DNA of 64,000 bases. It comes from Bradyrhizobium sp. CB3481. GTDB lineage: Bacteria; Pseudomonadota; Alphaproteobacteria; Rhizobiales; Xanthobacteraceae. Below are positions 49,387-57,833 of the stretch, one piece after another (the stretch's first letter is position 1; each line of letters opens with the position of its first letter). The stretch covers positions 3,368,501 to 3,432,500 of the forward strand of contig NZ_CP121647.1 in assembly GCF_029714305.1 (NCBI RefSeq), in the 5' to 3' direction. Made by a program: the position numbers and the translations under genes. The notes below the pieces were generated by a model. That model was given only the letters and a program-made list of their open reading frames with translations, did no database searches and had not been told where the DNA came from.

Positions 49387-49764
49387 ATGCCTCTCATTCA
49401 CATCTCGCTACGCGCCGGCAAGCCGGAGGCCTACCGGCAGGCAATCTTCGACAGCCTCTACCGCGCGATGCGCGAGGCGCTCCACGTGCCCGAAGACGAT
49501 CAGTTCATGACCATCACCGAGCACGATGCGGCGAACTTCCGCTATGGCAATGCCTTCGGCATCAAGCGTAGCGACGATCTCGTCTACATCCAGATCACCG
49601 TGTTCGACGCGCGTACATCAGAGCAGAAACACGCGCTGTTCCAGCGGATCGCGCAACTGCTCGGCGACCGTCCCGGCATCCGGCCGGAGGACATATTCGT
49701 GAACATCCTCGCTTCAGCGAAAGAGAACTGGTCCGTAGGCCACGGCCTCGCGCAATTCGCGTGA
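49387..49764 (+). CDS. Tautomerase-family protein
   Basis: 125 residues. After removal of Met1 the N-terminal Pro (MPLIHISLRAGKPEAYRQAI) is the catalytic base of the 4-oxalocrotonate tautomerase superfamily. EHDAANFRYG and VYIQITVFDARTSEQKHALF, then GIRPEDIFVNILASAKENWS fit the two-unit tautomerase subfamily. Likely handles an enol or keto intermediate of aromatic or aldehyde degradation; divergent control by the TetR gene suggests induction by its substrate. GAAAGGATTTGCG precedes the ATG. Confidence 0.92.
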   Translation: MPLIHISLRAGKPEAYRQAIFDSLYRAMREALHVPEDDQFMTITEHDAANFRYGNAFGIKRSDDLVYIQITVFDARTSEQKHALFQRIAQLLGDRPGIRPEDIFVNILASAKENWSVGHGLAQFA

Positions 49765-49772
49765 GGCGGCTT

Positions 49773-49892
49773 GTCGTCCCCCCGCGCAGGCGGGGGACCC
49801 AATACGCCGCGGCTTCTCAATTAATCACGGCTGTCTCTGGAATACTGGGTCACCCGCCCCAGTGCGCAATTGCGCACAAGGCGGGTGACGAC
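49773..49892. repeat. Large palindromic intergenic repeat
   Basis: Outer words gtcgtc (49773-49778) and gacgac (49887-49892). The right half is a strong hairpin: gtcacccgcc (49849-49858) with ggcgggtgac (49880-49889) enclosing a perfect 16-base palindrome (49862-49877). The left half folds as cccccgc/gcggggg. It lies between convergent genes and may help end their transcripts. Of a Bradyrhizobium repeat type. Confidence 0.8.
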
Positions 49893-49912
49893 GAACGTCG
49901 GCCGCCGGCGGT

Positions 49913-50854
49913 CTACTTCCCCGTCTTCACGAATTCCAGAATCTCGTCGGCAAGACGGCCTTCCACCGCATTGATCGCATACACTTCCGACATATGGCTG
50001 TGCTGCTGAAGCATGGTTGCGCGGGCGCAGCCGTTCGGCCCCTTGCAGCTTGCCTGCTTTAGGAGATTGAACTGCTCGACGAAGCGCGGCGGGTCGAGTT
50101 CGGCGGCGGCGATCATCAGCGGGATCTTTGTCGCGAGCAGGCCCTGCAGCGAGGAGCGTTCCGCATAGCGCGACGGGTCGGAGCCGAAATAGGCGATCTC
50201 GCCGTCGCCCATCGGCGAGGCGCCCATTTCATAAAGTCCCGACACCATCACGGCGCCGGCAAGACCGCCGTCCTGCACCTTGTGGAATTCGGGGTGCGAG
50301 ACGTAATTCGCGACATGGATCGCGCCGGCCGAGTGCCCCATCAGATAGATGCGCGCGGGATCGCCGCCGCGCTCGCCGATCTTGGCGGCAACCCAGGCCA
50401 CGATCGCGGCGATATCTTCGGCGCCGGCCGGGTAGGGCGATTGCGGCGCCAGGCGGTAGGTGGCATTGACGCCGACGAAGCCGTTATTGACGGCCCACAG
50501 CATGATGTTGTCGTAGAACGGGCTGCCGGGTGTGCGCTTGTTGCCGGCAATAAAACCGCCGCCATGGATGAAGATCAGCACCGGCCGTGCCGATGAACCG
50601 GTCTCCTGCGTGAAGACATCGAGCAGATGGCGGTCGGCCTGGCCGTATTGGATGTCCCGCTCGATCTTGATGCCCTGATAGGGTTCCTTCTGCTGCAGCG
50701 GTGCGAAGATCGCAGCCGTCTTCGGCGGGTCGATGACGCGGCCGAGTTCGAGCAGTTTCCAGGCGAGATCTTCCGACATCGGGACTTGCTGAGCGGAGGC
50801 TGCGCTTGCGAGGAGGGCTGCAACCGCCGTCAATGCGGTTCTCGAAAAGGCCAT
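49913..50854 (-). CDS. Secreted alpha/beta hydrolase (esterase/lipase, HSL-like)
   Basis: 313 residues. Signal peptide MAFSRTALTAVAALLASAASA. HGGGF is the oxyanion motif and GHSAG holds the nucleophile serine; the acid is probably the Asp of AAAELDPPRF, and the histidine lies in QQHSHMSEVY near the C-terminus. Substrate unknown, likely a short-chain ester. The ATG at 50854 follows AAGGGAG; the frame extends to 50893. Confidence 0.92.
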   Translation of the reverse strand: MAFSRTALTAVAALLASAASAQQVPMSEDLAWKLLELGRVIDPPKTAAIFAPLQQKEPYQGIKIERDIQYGQADRHLLDVFTQETGSSARPVLIFIHGGGFIAGNKRTPGSPFYDNIMLWAVNNGFVGVNATYRLAPQSPYPAGAEDIAAIVAWVAAKIGERGGDPARIYLMGHSAGAIHVANYVSHPEFHKVQDGGLAGAVMVSGLYEMGASPMGDGEIAYFGSDPSRYAERSSLQGLLATKIPLMIAAAELDPPRFVEQFNLLKQASCKGPNGCARATMLQQHSHMSEVYAINAVEGRLADEILEFVKTGK

Positions 50855-50997
50855 CGGGGAAACTCCCTTCGTCGTCCGTGTCGGGCGGAACATGGCCGAT
50901 CTTGGGACGGATTTGTAGTAGTTTCGCTGCGACGATCCGTTGCGTTGCGGACCGTAACGAAAAGCGAGATGAAATGCCCGCGATCGGATATTTACTA

Positions 50998-51014
50998 TTT
51001 ACGTAACTCGTAAA
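50998..51014. promoter_or_regulatory. Candidate HigA operator
   Basis: Perfect arms tttacg and cgtaaa around taact, 20 bases before higB. The TACTATT just before it (about 50993-50999) could be the -10 of the toxin-antitoxin promoter. Confidence 0.55.
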
Positions 51015-51034
51015 TCCTGTTACCTTGCTTGGCG

Positions 51035-51319
51035 ATGATCGTCAGCTATCGGGACAAGCGCACGGAGCGGTTTGCCTCAGGACGTCACGTCAAGGAGTTC
51101 TCCGGCTTCGCGCGACAGGCCGAGATGCGGCTTGATCGACTGGACGCAGCGACCAGCCTGGCTGATTTGGCTGCGCTGCCCGGCAACCGTCTGGAAGCAC
51201 TCAGAGGCGATCGCGCTGGATTGTATTCGATCCGCATCAATGATCAGTGGCGAATATGCTTTGCCTGGCCGGAAGGATCATCCGGTCCGATAGAGGTAGA
51301 GATCGTCGATTATCACTAG
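51035..51319 (+). CDS. higB: HigB-type toxin (RelE/ParE family)
   Basis: 94 residues. SYRDKRTERFASGRHVKEFS starts the fold and the core LEALRGDRAGLYSIRINDQWR, then ICFAWPEG and VEIVDYH are the HigB/RelE signature: NDQWR with the catalytic basic residues and the terminal DYH. An mRNA interferase that cuts translated messages on the ribosome. The ATG at 51035 is preferred to TTG at 51029. The antitoxin gene follows after 12 bases, toxin first as usual for hig. Confidence 0.93.
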   Translation: MIVSYRDKRTERFASGRHVKEFSGFARQAEMRLDRLDAATSLADLAALPGNRLEALRGDRAGLYSIRINDQWRICFAWPEGSSGPIEVEIVDYH

Positions 51320-51331
51320 GGAAAGACCATA

Positions 51332-51643
51332 ATGCCTCGCTCACCCATTCATCCCGGCGAACATCTCGCTGAAGAGCTGAACGAGCTTGGAATCACCGCT
51401 GCGGAACTGTCGCGTCAGATCGACGTGCCGGTAAACCGGATTACCGGCATCATTCACGGTCAGCGCGGCATCACCGCCGACACCGCACTGCGCCTGGGGC
51501 ACTGGTTTGGCAACAGCCCGCAATTCTGGATGAACCTGCAGCAGCTCTACGAATTGCGTCTTGCTGAAAATGAAGTTGGTGCGGAAATCGCAGCGTTGCC
51601 GCGCCGCGCCGGTCGAACGGCGTCGCGCCAGGGCAGGAGCTAG
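51332..51643 (+). CDS. higA: HigA-type antitoxin
   Basis: 103 residues. HPGEHLAEELNELGITAAEL is the HigA N-terminal motif, then a Cro-type helix-turn-helix SRQIDVPVNRITGIIHGQRG and DTALRLGHWFGNSPQFWMNL, the classical HigA C-terminus. It neutralises HigB and represses the operon. The last 12 residues are Arg/Ala-rich. A pseudouridine synthase begins seven bases later and may share the transcript. Confidence 0.95.
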   Translation: MPRSPIHPGEHLAEELNELGITAAELSRQIDVPVNRITGIIHGQRGITADTALRLGHWFGNSPQFWMNLQQLYELRLAENEVGAEIAALPRRAGRTASRQGRS

Positions 51644-51649
51644 ATCGTC

Positions 51650-52867
51650 ATGAGCCGTCGCGTCAAAAGACCTCTCGCGAAATCCCATGCGCCGGGCGAT
51701 CGTCCCAAGGGGGATCGCCTCAAGGGCGCGCGCCCGTTTCGCGGAGCGCAGAGCGATCGCCCAGCGCCGCATCGTCAGGGCGCTAAATCGCAGCGCTTTG
51801 CCGAGCCGCGGCGGGACAAGCCGTCCCATGCACCGGCCGAGCCCGAGGCGGCAAAAGCCGAGCCGCCACCGCTGCCGACAAAAGTCCAGACGGTCGTCGT
51901 CACACCGGACGAAAACAACATGCGCGTCGACCGCTTCCTCGAGGCGCGCTTCCCCGGCCTGTCGTTCTCCCACATCCAGCGCATCGTCCGGAAGGGCGAG
52001 CTGCGCGTCAACGGCAAGCGCGCCGACAGCAAGGACCGGCTGGAGGAAGGCCAGAGCGTGCGCATTCCGCCGCTGCGGCTTGACGCGCCGAGGGGCGCGG
52101 GCCCGCTCTCGGAGGCCGCAACCAAGACGCTGCAGGCGCTGAAGGAGATGACGATTTACGAGGACGCCGACGTTCTCGTCTTGAACAAGCCTGCCGGGCT
52201 CGCCGTCCAGGGTGGCTCGGGCATCACGCGCAATGTCGACCAGATGCTGGAGGTAATGCGCGATGCCAAGGGGCAGAAGCCGCGGCTGGTGCACCGGCTG
52301 GATCGCGAGACATCCGGCTGCCTTCTGATCGCAAAGACCCGCTTTGCCGCCACCGCGCTGACCGGTTCGTTCCGCCACCGCTCGGCGCGAAAAATCTACT
52401 GGGCGCTGGTCGCCGGTGTGCCGAAGCCGAAGCAGGGTCGCATCTCGACCTACCTCGCCAAGGAAGAGAGCGAAGAAGACAGCATCATGCGGATCGCCAG
52501 GCATGGCGAGGAGGGTGCCAGCCACGCGGTGACTTATTATGCCGTGGTCGAGACCTCGGCGCAAAAACTGGCCTGGGTGTCGCTGAAGCCGGTCACCGGG
52601 CGCACCCATCAATTGCGTGCCCACATGGCGCATATCGACCACGCCATCATCGGCGACCCCAAATATTTCAACAAGGAGAACTGGGATCTGCCGGGCGGCC
52701 TGCAAAACCGGCTGCATCTGCTTGCGCGCCGGCTGGTGATTCCGCACCCGCGCGGCGGCGTGATCGACGTCAGCGCGCCACTGCCGCCGCACATGCTGCA
52801 ATCCTGGAATCTGCTCGGGCTCGAGGCCGACCGCTTCGATCCGATCGAGAACGCGCCGGAGGAATAG
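51650..52867 (+). CDS. RluC/RluD-family 23S rRNA pseudouridine synthase
   Basis: 405 residues. About 75 residues of basic, Pro-rich, probably disordered sequence precede an S4 domain (DENNMRVDRFLEARFPGLSF...IVRKGELRVNG). The catalytic motif is HRLDRETSG with D218 as nucleophile, then GRTHQLRAHMAHIDHAIIGD and RLHLLARRL. It should isomerise uridines in 23S rRNA; RluC (955, 2504, 2580) is the better match, RluD possible. Upstream HigBA ends only seven bases before. Confidence 0.94.
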   Translation: MSRRVKRPLAKSHAPGDRPKGDRLKGARPFRGAQSDRPAPHRQGAKSQRFAEPRRDKPSHAPAEPEAAKAEPPPLPTKVQTVVVTPDENNMRVDRFLEARFPGLSFSHIQRIVRKGELRVNGKRADSKDRLEEGQSVRIPPLRLDAPRGAGPLSEAATKTLQALKEMTIYEDADVLVLNKPAGLAVQGGSGITRNVDQMLEVMRDAKGQKPRLVHRLDRETSGCLLIAKTRFAATALTGSFRHRSARKIYWALVAGVPKPKQGRISTYLAKEESEEDSIMRIARHGEEGASHAVTYYAVVETSAQKLAWVSLKPVTGRTHQLRAHMAHIDHAIIGDPKYFNKENWDLPGGLQNRLHLLARRLVIPHPRGGVIDVSAPLPPHMLQSWNLLGLEADRFDPIENAPEE

Positions 52868-52964
52868 GACCGCCTTCATCGTTGGCGTGCAGCAATATCG
52901 ATCAAAGCGGCGTCGCGCGGTTCCGCTAGTCTGCGCGATGCAGCTGTTCGGAAAGGCTTTGCTC

Positions 52965-54179
52965 ATGACCCGCCATTGGCTCGGCGCGGCGCTTCTCGCC
53001 TGTGTTCTTGTTATCTCGACGGGCGCGGAAGCCCAAACGCTGGTCCTGAACGGAGGCAGCGTCTACGCCTCGCCAGAAGCCGCGCCGATCTCCAACGCCG
53101 TCATCGTGACATCGGCGGGCGTCATCACGGCCGTCGGACGAGCCGGTGAGATTCAGGTTCCGCCCGACGCGCGTGTGATCGACTGCACCGGCAAGACCGT
53201 CGTCGCCGGCTTCTGGAACAGCCACGTCCATTTCACCGAAGCCGTGTGGCGGAACGCCAGCAGCGCGCCGGCGGCGCCGCTTACGGCGCACATGCAGGCA
53301 ATGCTGACGCGCTGGGGTTTTACCACCGTCTGGGACATCGGCTCCAACACCGACGACTCGCTGGCGCTGCGCCGCCGCGTCCATGCGGACGAAATCCCCG
53401 GTCCCAACATTTTTCTTGCCGGCAACATTTTTCCCAAAGACGGCCATCCGGCCTATCTGCCGGCCAGCGTTCAGCTACCCGAGGCGGCGACGCCGGAGCA
53501 GGCGGCGGAAATGGCGCGGAACTACCTGCGGATGGGCCTCGACGGCATCAAGCTGTTCACCGGATCCTACAAGGGCGAAGACAAGCCTGTCGTGAACATG
53601 GACGCGGCCATTGCCAAGGCCGCGGTCGATGTCGCGCATGTGCAGGGCAAACCGGTATTCGCGCATCCGCAGAACACAGCCGGTATCGAGGTCGTGATTG
53701 CCGCAGGCGTCGACGTGATGGCACACACGGTTGCGAGGCAGCCGGGCTATCCTGCCGAGCAACTCGCGCGCTTCAAACAGCAGGGGATCGCGCTGACCCC
53801 GACATTGTCGCTGTTTGCAAAACTGCCCGTGCCGCCCGAGATCGCCGCGCGCATCGTCGACAACATTGTCGGCCAGCTCAGGAGCTTTTCGGAAAACGGC
53901 AGCACGGTGCTGTTCGGCACTGATGTCGGCTACATCCAGCTCTACGACACCACGCTGGAATACAAACTAATGCGCCGGGCGCTGTCGGAGCGGCAGGTGC
54001 TGGCGTCGCTGACGACCAACCCGGCGAGCTATTTCAAGGCGGCGAAGAAGGGGCGGATCGAGAAGGAGTTCGATGCCGATCTCGTCGTGCTCGACGGCGA
54101 TCCGATCGCCGATGTCCGGAACCTCGCCAAAGTCGCCACCACGATCCGGGCCGGCAAGGTGATCTATCAGAAGCCCTGA
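52965..54179 (+). CDS. Secreted amidohydrolase
   Basis: 404 residues. Signal peptide MTRHWLGAALLACVLVISTG ending AEA. The metal-binding NSHVHF gives the HxH pair (H87, H89), and later GIKLFTGSY (possible carboxylated Lys), AHPQNT and GTDVGY (the terminal Asp of the barrel) complete the imidazolonepropionase/dihydroorotase-like family pattern. Substrate unknown, perhaps a cyclic amide or a peptide. Upstream ATG at 52938 is possible but would lose a clean signal peptide; GGAAAGG fits 52965. Confidence 0.9.
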   Translation: MTRHWLGAALLACVLVISTGAEAQTLVLNGGSVYASPEAAPISNAVIVTSAGVITAVGRAGEIQVPPDARVIDCTGKTVVAGFWNSHVHFTEAVWRNASSAPAAPLTAHMQAMLTRWGFTTVWDIGSNTDDSLALRRRVHADEIPGPNIFLAGNIFPKDGHPAYLPASVQLPEAATPEQAAEMARNYLRMGLDGIKLFTGSYKGEDKPVVNMDAAIAKAAVDVAHVQGKPVFAHPQNTAGIEVVIAAGVDVMAHTVARQPGYPAEQLARFKQQGIALTPTLSLFAKLPVPPEIAARIVDNIVGQLRSFSENGSTVLFGTDVGYIQLYDTTLEYKLMRRALSERQVLASLTTNPASYFKAAKKGRIEKEFDADLVVLDGDPIADVRNLAKVATTIRAGKVIYQKP

Positions 54180-54337
54180 GGCATCACCCCCAAATCAAGA
54201 CCCCAAGTCGAGGGAACCTAGCCAAACCAATCTCACGATTGATCGTTGCAACGGCCTCATCAGCTTTATTTGCGTCCACCGTTATCGTATTGTCAGCGCT
54301 GAATTTTCCCTCGATATTGGCAAGCTGAAATCACGAC

Positions 54338-55111
54338 ATGCGTGAATTATTCGATGAAGTCGCCGGACAGTCGCCGCTCGACCCGCAGGAGGCGGTGCGT
54401 CGCGCCACGCGCGCGCCGCAGCGCAAGCGGTTCTACAAAGAGGCTGATATCGCTGAGGCCGATGGCGGCTTTGCCGTGACGCTGGATGGCAGGCCGATCC
54501 GCACGCCGTCCGGCCGCCAGGTCGTTGCGCCGACCAGTAGCATTGCCGAAGCAATCGCGGCCGAATGGAACGCGCAGGGCGAGACCATCGATCCCCTGAC
54601 CATGCCGCTGACGCGTTTTGCCAACTCGGTCGGCGAGGTCACCGATCGCGTCGATGCCGTGGCCGACGATGTCGAAAAATATCTCGGCACCGATCTGCTG
54701 TTCTACCGCGCCGGCCATCCCGAGGCGCTGGTCGCCCGCGAGGCCGCCTATTGGGATCCGGTGCTGGCCTGGGCCGCAAGCCAACTCGGCGCCCACTTCA
54801 TCCTGTCCGAGGGGATCGTGCATGTGACGCAGCCGGAGCAGGCGATCAAGGCCGCGCGGAGTGTCTTCCCGGCCGACCCTTGGTCGGTGGCGGCACTGCA
54901 CGTGGTGACGACGGTGACGGGCTCGGCCTTGTTGGCGCTGGCGCTATTTCGTGGCGCCATGGACTCCGACGAGGTCTGGGCGGCCGCTCATGTCGACGAT
55001 GACTGGAACGTCGAGAAATGGGGCGTCGACGAGGAGGTCGCCGCCCGCCGGGCGGCCAGATTCATCGATTTCCGGGCTGCGGTGACCATTTTGGACGCCC
55101 TGAAGGCCTGA
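54338..55111 (+). CDS. ATP12-family F1-ATPase assembly chaperone
   Basis: 257 residues. RKRFYKEADIAEADGGFAVT and LDGRPIRTPSGRQVVAPT begin the ATP12 fold; MPLTRFANSVGEVTDRVDAV, GTDLLFYRAGHPEALVARE and the LALFRGAMDSDEVWAAAHVDD end are family blocks. ATP12 binds the F1 alpha subunit during ATP synthase assembly and is restricted to mitochondria and alphaproteobacteria, which fits the assignment of the organism. 158 bases upstream hold nothing recognisable. Confidence 0.95.
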   Translation: MRELFDEVAGQSPLDPQEAVRRATRAPQRKRFYKEADIAEADGGFAVTLDGRPIRTPSGRQVVAPTSSIAEAIAAEWNAQGETIDPLTMPLTRFANSVGEVTDRVDAVADDVEKYLGTDLLFYRAGHPEALVAREAAYWDPVLAWAASQLGAHFILSEGIVHVTQPEQAIKAARSVFPADPWSVAALHVVTTVTGSALLALALFRGAMDSDEVWAAAHVDDDWNVEKWGVDEEVAARRAARFIDFRAAVTILDALKA

Positions 55112-55194
55112 TCGCCCCGGGCCGGTTCGAGCCGGTTAAGGAGAGGTTTACGGCGCCGGGTTAGCCTTCCTGACCCTGGCCGAGACCTCAAACT

Positions 55195-56796
55195 ATGGCG
55201 ATTTCGATCAATCCCGTTTTGCCGGTGCTGGCGGCCCAAGAGGCCGGCAGCATTGCGCCCGAGCTCGTGCTGCAGCCGGGCAGCGTCGTCAACGCCCAGG
55301 TCCTGAAAGTGCTGTCTGCCGATCTGGTGCGGATTGCGATCGCCAGCCTCTCAATCGATGTCGCTACCGAAATTCCGCTGCAGCAGGGCCAGAGCCTGCA
55401 GCTTGCGGTCACGCAAACCAAGGACGGCATTCGCCTCGCGGTGGTCGGGCAGGGCGGCGATGCGCACGATGCGGTCACGCTGTCGCCCGACGCGCTGGCC
55501 GATCTCCCCGTCAATCAGCCGGCCGTTGCGGCCCCGAAGATCGTGCTGACGCCGGCGGAGCGCGCCGCCGTCTTCGCCGCGGCGCAGGCTGCCGTCAGCG
55601 AACAGGACAGCCTGGCCCCCTTGTTTGCCAATCTCGGCGCCGCCGTCTCCTCCAGCAGCCTGCCACCAAAACTGCGCGAGGCGATCGCGCAGGTGCTGGC
55701 GCAACAAACCAGTCTCGATCAGAACCTCGACGGCGGCGACATCAAGACGGCGTTCCAGAAGTCCGGAATTTTTCTCGAGGCGTCGCTCGCGGCGGGGACG
55801 GTCCCGCAGAATGGCGTGCCCGATCTGAAGGCCGCGCTGATCGTGCTGCGCCAGACGCTGCAGTCGGCGCTCGGGCTCAATGCGACGCCGGCATCGCCCG
55901 CCGTACCGGCAGCGCCAACCGGGGCGCATCCAACCGCACAGCCCCAGGCGCTGCCCCAGGTCTCCACCGCGACTTCTGCGCCGCCTTTGGCGCCTAACAT
56001 CGACGCGTCGGAAATTCTGCCGCCACAGGCGCGATTGCCCGCCGGAGACGCGCTGGCGCCGCAGGCCGCGAGAGGCGCCCTGGCGCCGGGTGCCGAACAT
56101 TCGGCAGGGGCGACGCTGAACCTGCTGCGGGAAGCGCTGCATGAACTCGGCATTCCCATGCGGACAGCCGCTGCCGTGCCGCGGGACATGCGCGGTGGCG
56201 ATGTGACCTTCCAGACCAACACACCGCCGCCACCGGTCCGTGGCGCGCCGCCGGCCGTGCAGCCGATCGCTACCCCGACACTTCAGCCGCAAGCGCCGCT
56301 CGAAGCGACCGCGCATCATCTGCTCGACGATACCGATGCCGCGATTGCACGGCAGACCTTGCTGCAGGTCGCATCCCTCCCGGACCGCGTCGACACATCC
56401 TCGCCTCGGCTGGACGCAACGGCGCCGCGCTGGCATTTCGAAATCCCGTTCGCAACGCCGCAAGGCACGGCGATGGCGCAGTTCGAGATCTCGCGCGACG
56501 GCGGCCACGAGGACGTCGAGGCGGCCAAACGGGTCTGGCGCGCGCGCTTTTCGCTCGACGTCGAGCCGGCAGGGCCGGTGCACGCGCTGATCTCGCTCAG
56601 CGGCGACAAGACATCGGTGCGGCTCTGGGCGGAACGGCCAGCAACGGCAGAACAGTTGCGCGCGGGATCGTCTCAGCTCAGCCAGGCGCTCAGCCGCGCC
56701 GAATTGCAACCCGGCGATATCGTGATCCGCGACGGCGCGCCGCCGCAGGCCGCGCCTGCCGCGCGTGCCGGCCATTTCCTGGACCGCGCGCTATGA
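55195..56796 (+). CDS. FliK-like hook-length control protein
   Basis: 533 residues. Long Ala/Pro/Gln-rich, low-complexity middle (about 230-400), typical of the FliK ruler region. The conserved C-terminal domain begins about 415: RWHFEIPFATPQGTAMAQFE, then RARFSLDVEPAGPVHALISL, as in Flg_hook. No flagellar structural gene is adjacent. Its stop overlaps the start of a FlhB C-terminal-domain gene (ATGA), the ylqG-ylqH arrangement of Bacillus, so a secretion-switch role is likely. Confidence 0.8.
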   Translation: MAISINPVLPVLAAQEAGSIAPELVLQPGSVVNAQVLKVLSADLVRIAIASLSIDVATEIPLQQGQSLQLAVTQTKDGIRLAVVGQGGDAHDAVTLSPDALADLPVNQPAVAAPKIVLTPAERAAVFAAAQAAVSEQDSLAPLFANLGAAVSSSSLPPKLREAIAQVLAQQTSLDQNLDGGDIKTAFQKSGIFLEASLAAGTVPQNGVPDLKAALIVLRQTLQSALGLNATPASPAVPAAPTGAHPTAQPQALPQVSTATSAPPLAPNIDASEILPPQARLPAGDALAPQAARGALAPGAEHSAGATLNLLREALHELGIPMRTAAAVPRDMRGGDVTFQTNTPPPPVRGAPPAVQPIATPTLQPQAPLEATAHHLLDDTDAAIARQTLLQVASLPDRVDTSSPRLDATAPRWHFEIPFATPQGTAMAQFEISRDGGHEDVEAAKRVWRARFSLDVEPAGPVHALISLSGDKTSVRLWAERPATAEQLRAGSSQLSQALSRAELQPGDIVIRDGAPPQAAPAARAGHFLDRAL

Positions 56797-57059
56797 GTGT
56801 CGACACCAAGAACAAGCTTGCGGTCGCGCTGCATTACGACAAGACGGGTGCGCCGCGCGTCGTCGCCAAGGGCAAGGGCACGATCGGCGCCAGGATCGTC
56901 GATCTCGCCAAGGAGCATGACATTCCGATCGAGGAGAACGAGGTGCTGGCGGCCGCGCTGTCGCATGTCGAGATCGGCGACGAAATTCCTCCCGAGCTCT
57001 ACAAGGCGGTCGCCGAAGTCCTGATCTTCGTGCTGCGGCTGTCGGGGCGGATCCGCTAG
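56793..57059 (+). CDS. FlhB C-terminal-domain homologue (FlhX/YlqH type)
   Basis: 88 residues matching only the cytoplasmic domain of FlhB: KLAVALHYDKTGAPRVVAKG, DLAKEHDIPIEENEVLAAAL and VEIGDEIPPELYKAVAEVLI. The NPTH autocleavage motif that normally precedes AVAL is absent, so it corresponds to the post-cleavage half. In other bacteria this small protein can replace that half of FlhB and interact with the FliK-like partner. It overlaps the FliK-like gene by four bases. Confidence 0.92.
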   Translation: MSVDTKNKLAVALHYDKTGAPRVVAKGKGTIGARIVDLAKEHDIPIEENEVLAAALSHVEIGDEIPPELYKAVAEVLIFVLRLSGRIR

Positions 57060-57219
57060 GCCTGTACCCAAAAGAGCGATGTCGGATTCCGAGGACCGGC
57101 CGCGCTTTCGGCGAGGCGGTGGCCGTACCATCTCACGGGATTATGACGGAACGTAGCTCGAAAACCTGCATTTACCGTCGCCGAAGCAATCCGCTTTGGC
57201 ACCAAACGAGGAAACGCCC

Positions 57220-57645
57220 ATGAGGAAAACCGTTCGCGTCGTGGGAGTTACGATATCTGCTCTCGTGCTGGCATATGGCGCCGTCAGCGCGATGGCACAG
57301 GCCCAGCCAAGCCAACAGGCTCAACCCCATAGCATGGATCAGCAAGAAGTCGGTACGACGGGGCAAGGTGGTATGGGGCAAGGCGGTATGATGTCTGGAG
57401 GCATGATGGGTCGCGGCATGATGGGCCGTGGAATGATGGGTGGCCACATGGGGTCTCCGATGATGTTCCGCATGATGTTCGCTCTGATGGACGATGGCGA
57501 CGGGCAGATCTCATTGCAGGAGTTTCAAGCGGCCCATGAGAGGATTTTCAAAGCGATGGACAGCAACAAGGACGGCCAAGTGACGATGGAGGAGATGCAA
57601 GCCTTCATGCACGGGCAGCCCAGGACATCAGCTTCGCACCAGTAG
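57220..57645 (+). CDS. Secreted Met/Gly-rich EF-hand protein
   Basis: 141 residues. Signal peptide about 1-27 (RVVGVTISALVLAYGAVSAM...AQA). Residues 52-90 contain 15 Met among Gly, Arg and His (GMMGRGMMGRGMMGGHMGS), a pattern that suggests binding of Cu(I) or another soft metal. Two EF hands follow: DDGDGQISLQEF (91-102) and DSNKDGQVTMEE (114-125), both with near-canonical calcium ligands. Start at 57220 follows GAGGAAA. No partner genes. Confidence 0.9.
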   Translation: MRKTVRVVGVTISALVLAYGAVSAMAQAQPSQQAQPHSMDQQEVGTTGQGGMGQGGMMSGGMMGRGMMGRGMMGGHMGSPMMFRMMFALMDDGDGQISLQEFQAAHERIFKAMDSNKDGQVTMEEMQAFMHGQPRTSASHQ

Positions 57646-57833
57646 TGCCGGCTCAGGACGTGGATGCTGTACCTCAGCGGCGTAAGGCTGGTCTGAATGA
57701 TCATTCGCCTTTTGGCGCCTAGACGACCCTCAGGCGATGCCGCTTTTGCGCTGCTGTTGAGCCTAAAACCAAGCGCTTGATACAGAGGTACACGCCCTGG
57801 ATCGGTTCCTGCTATTGTCATAGTTTCTCCACG

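Noticed and set aside
54180..54337. Small gene or regulatory RNA before ATP12
   Set aside because: No frame with a ribosome site and no stable hairpin was seen.
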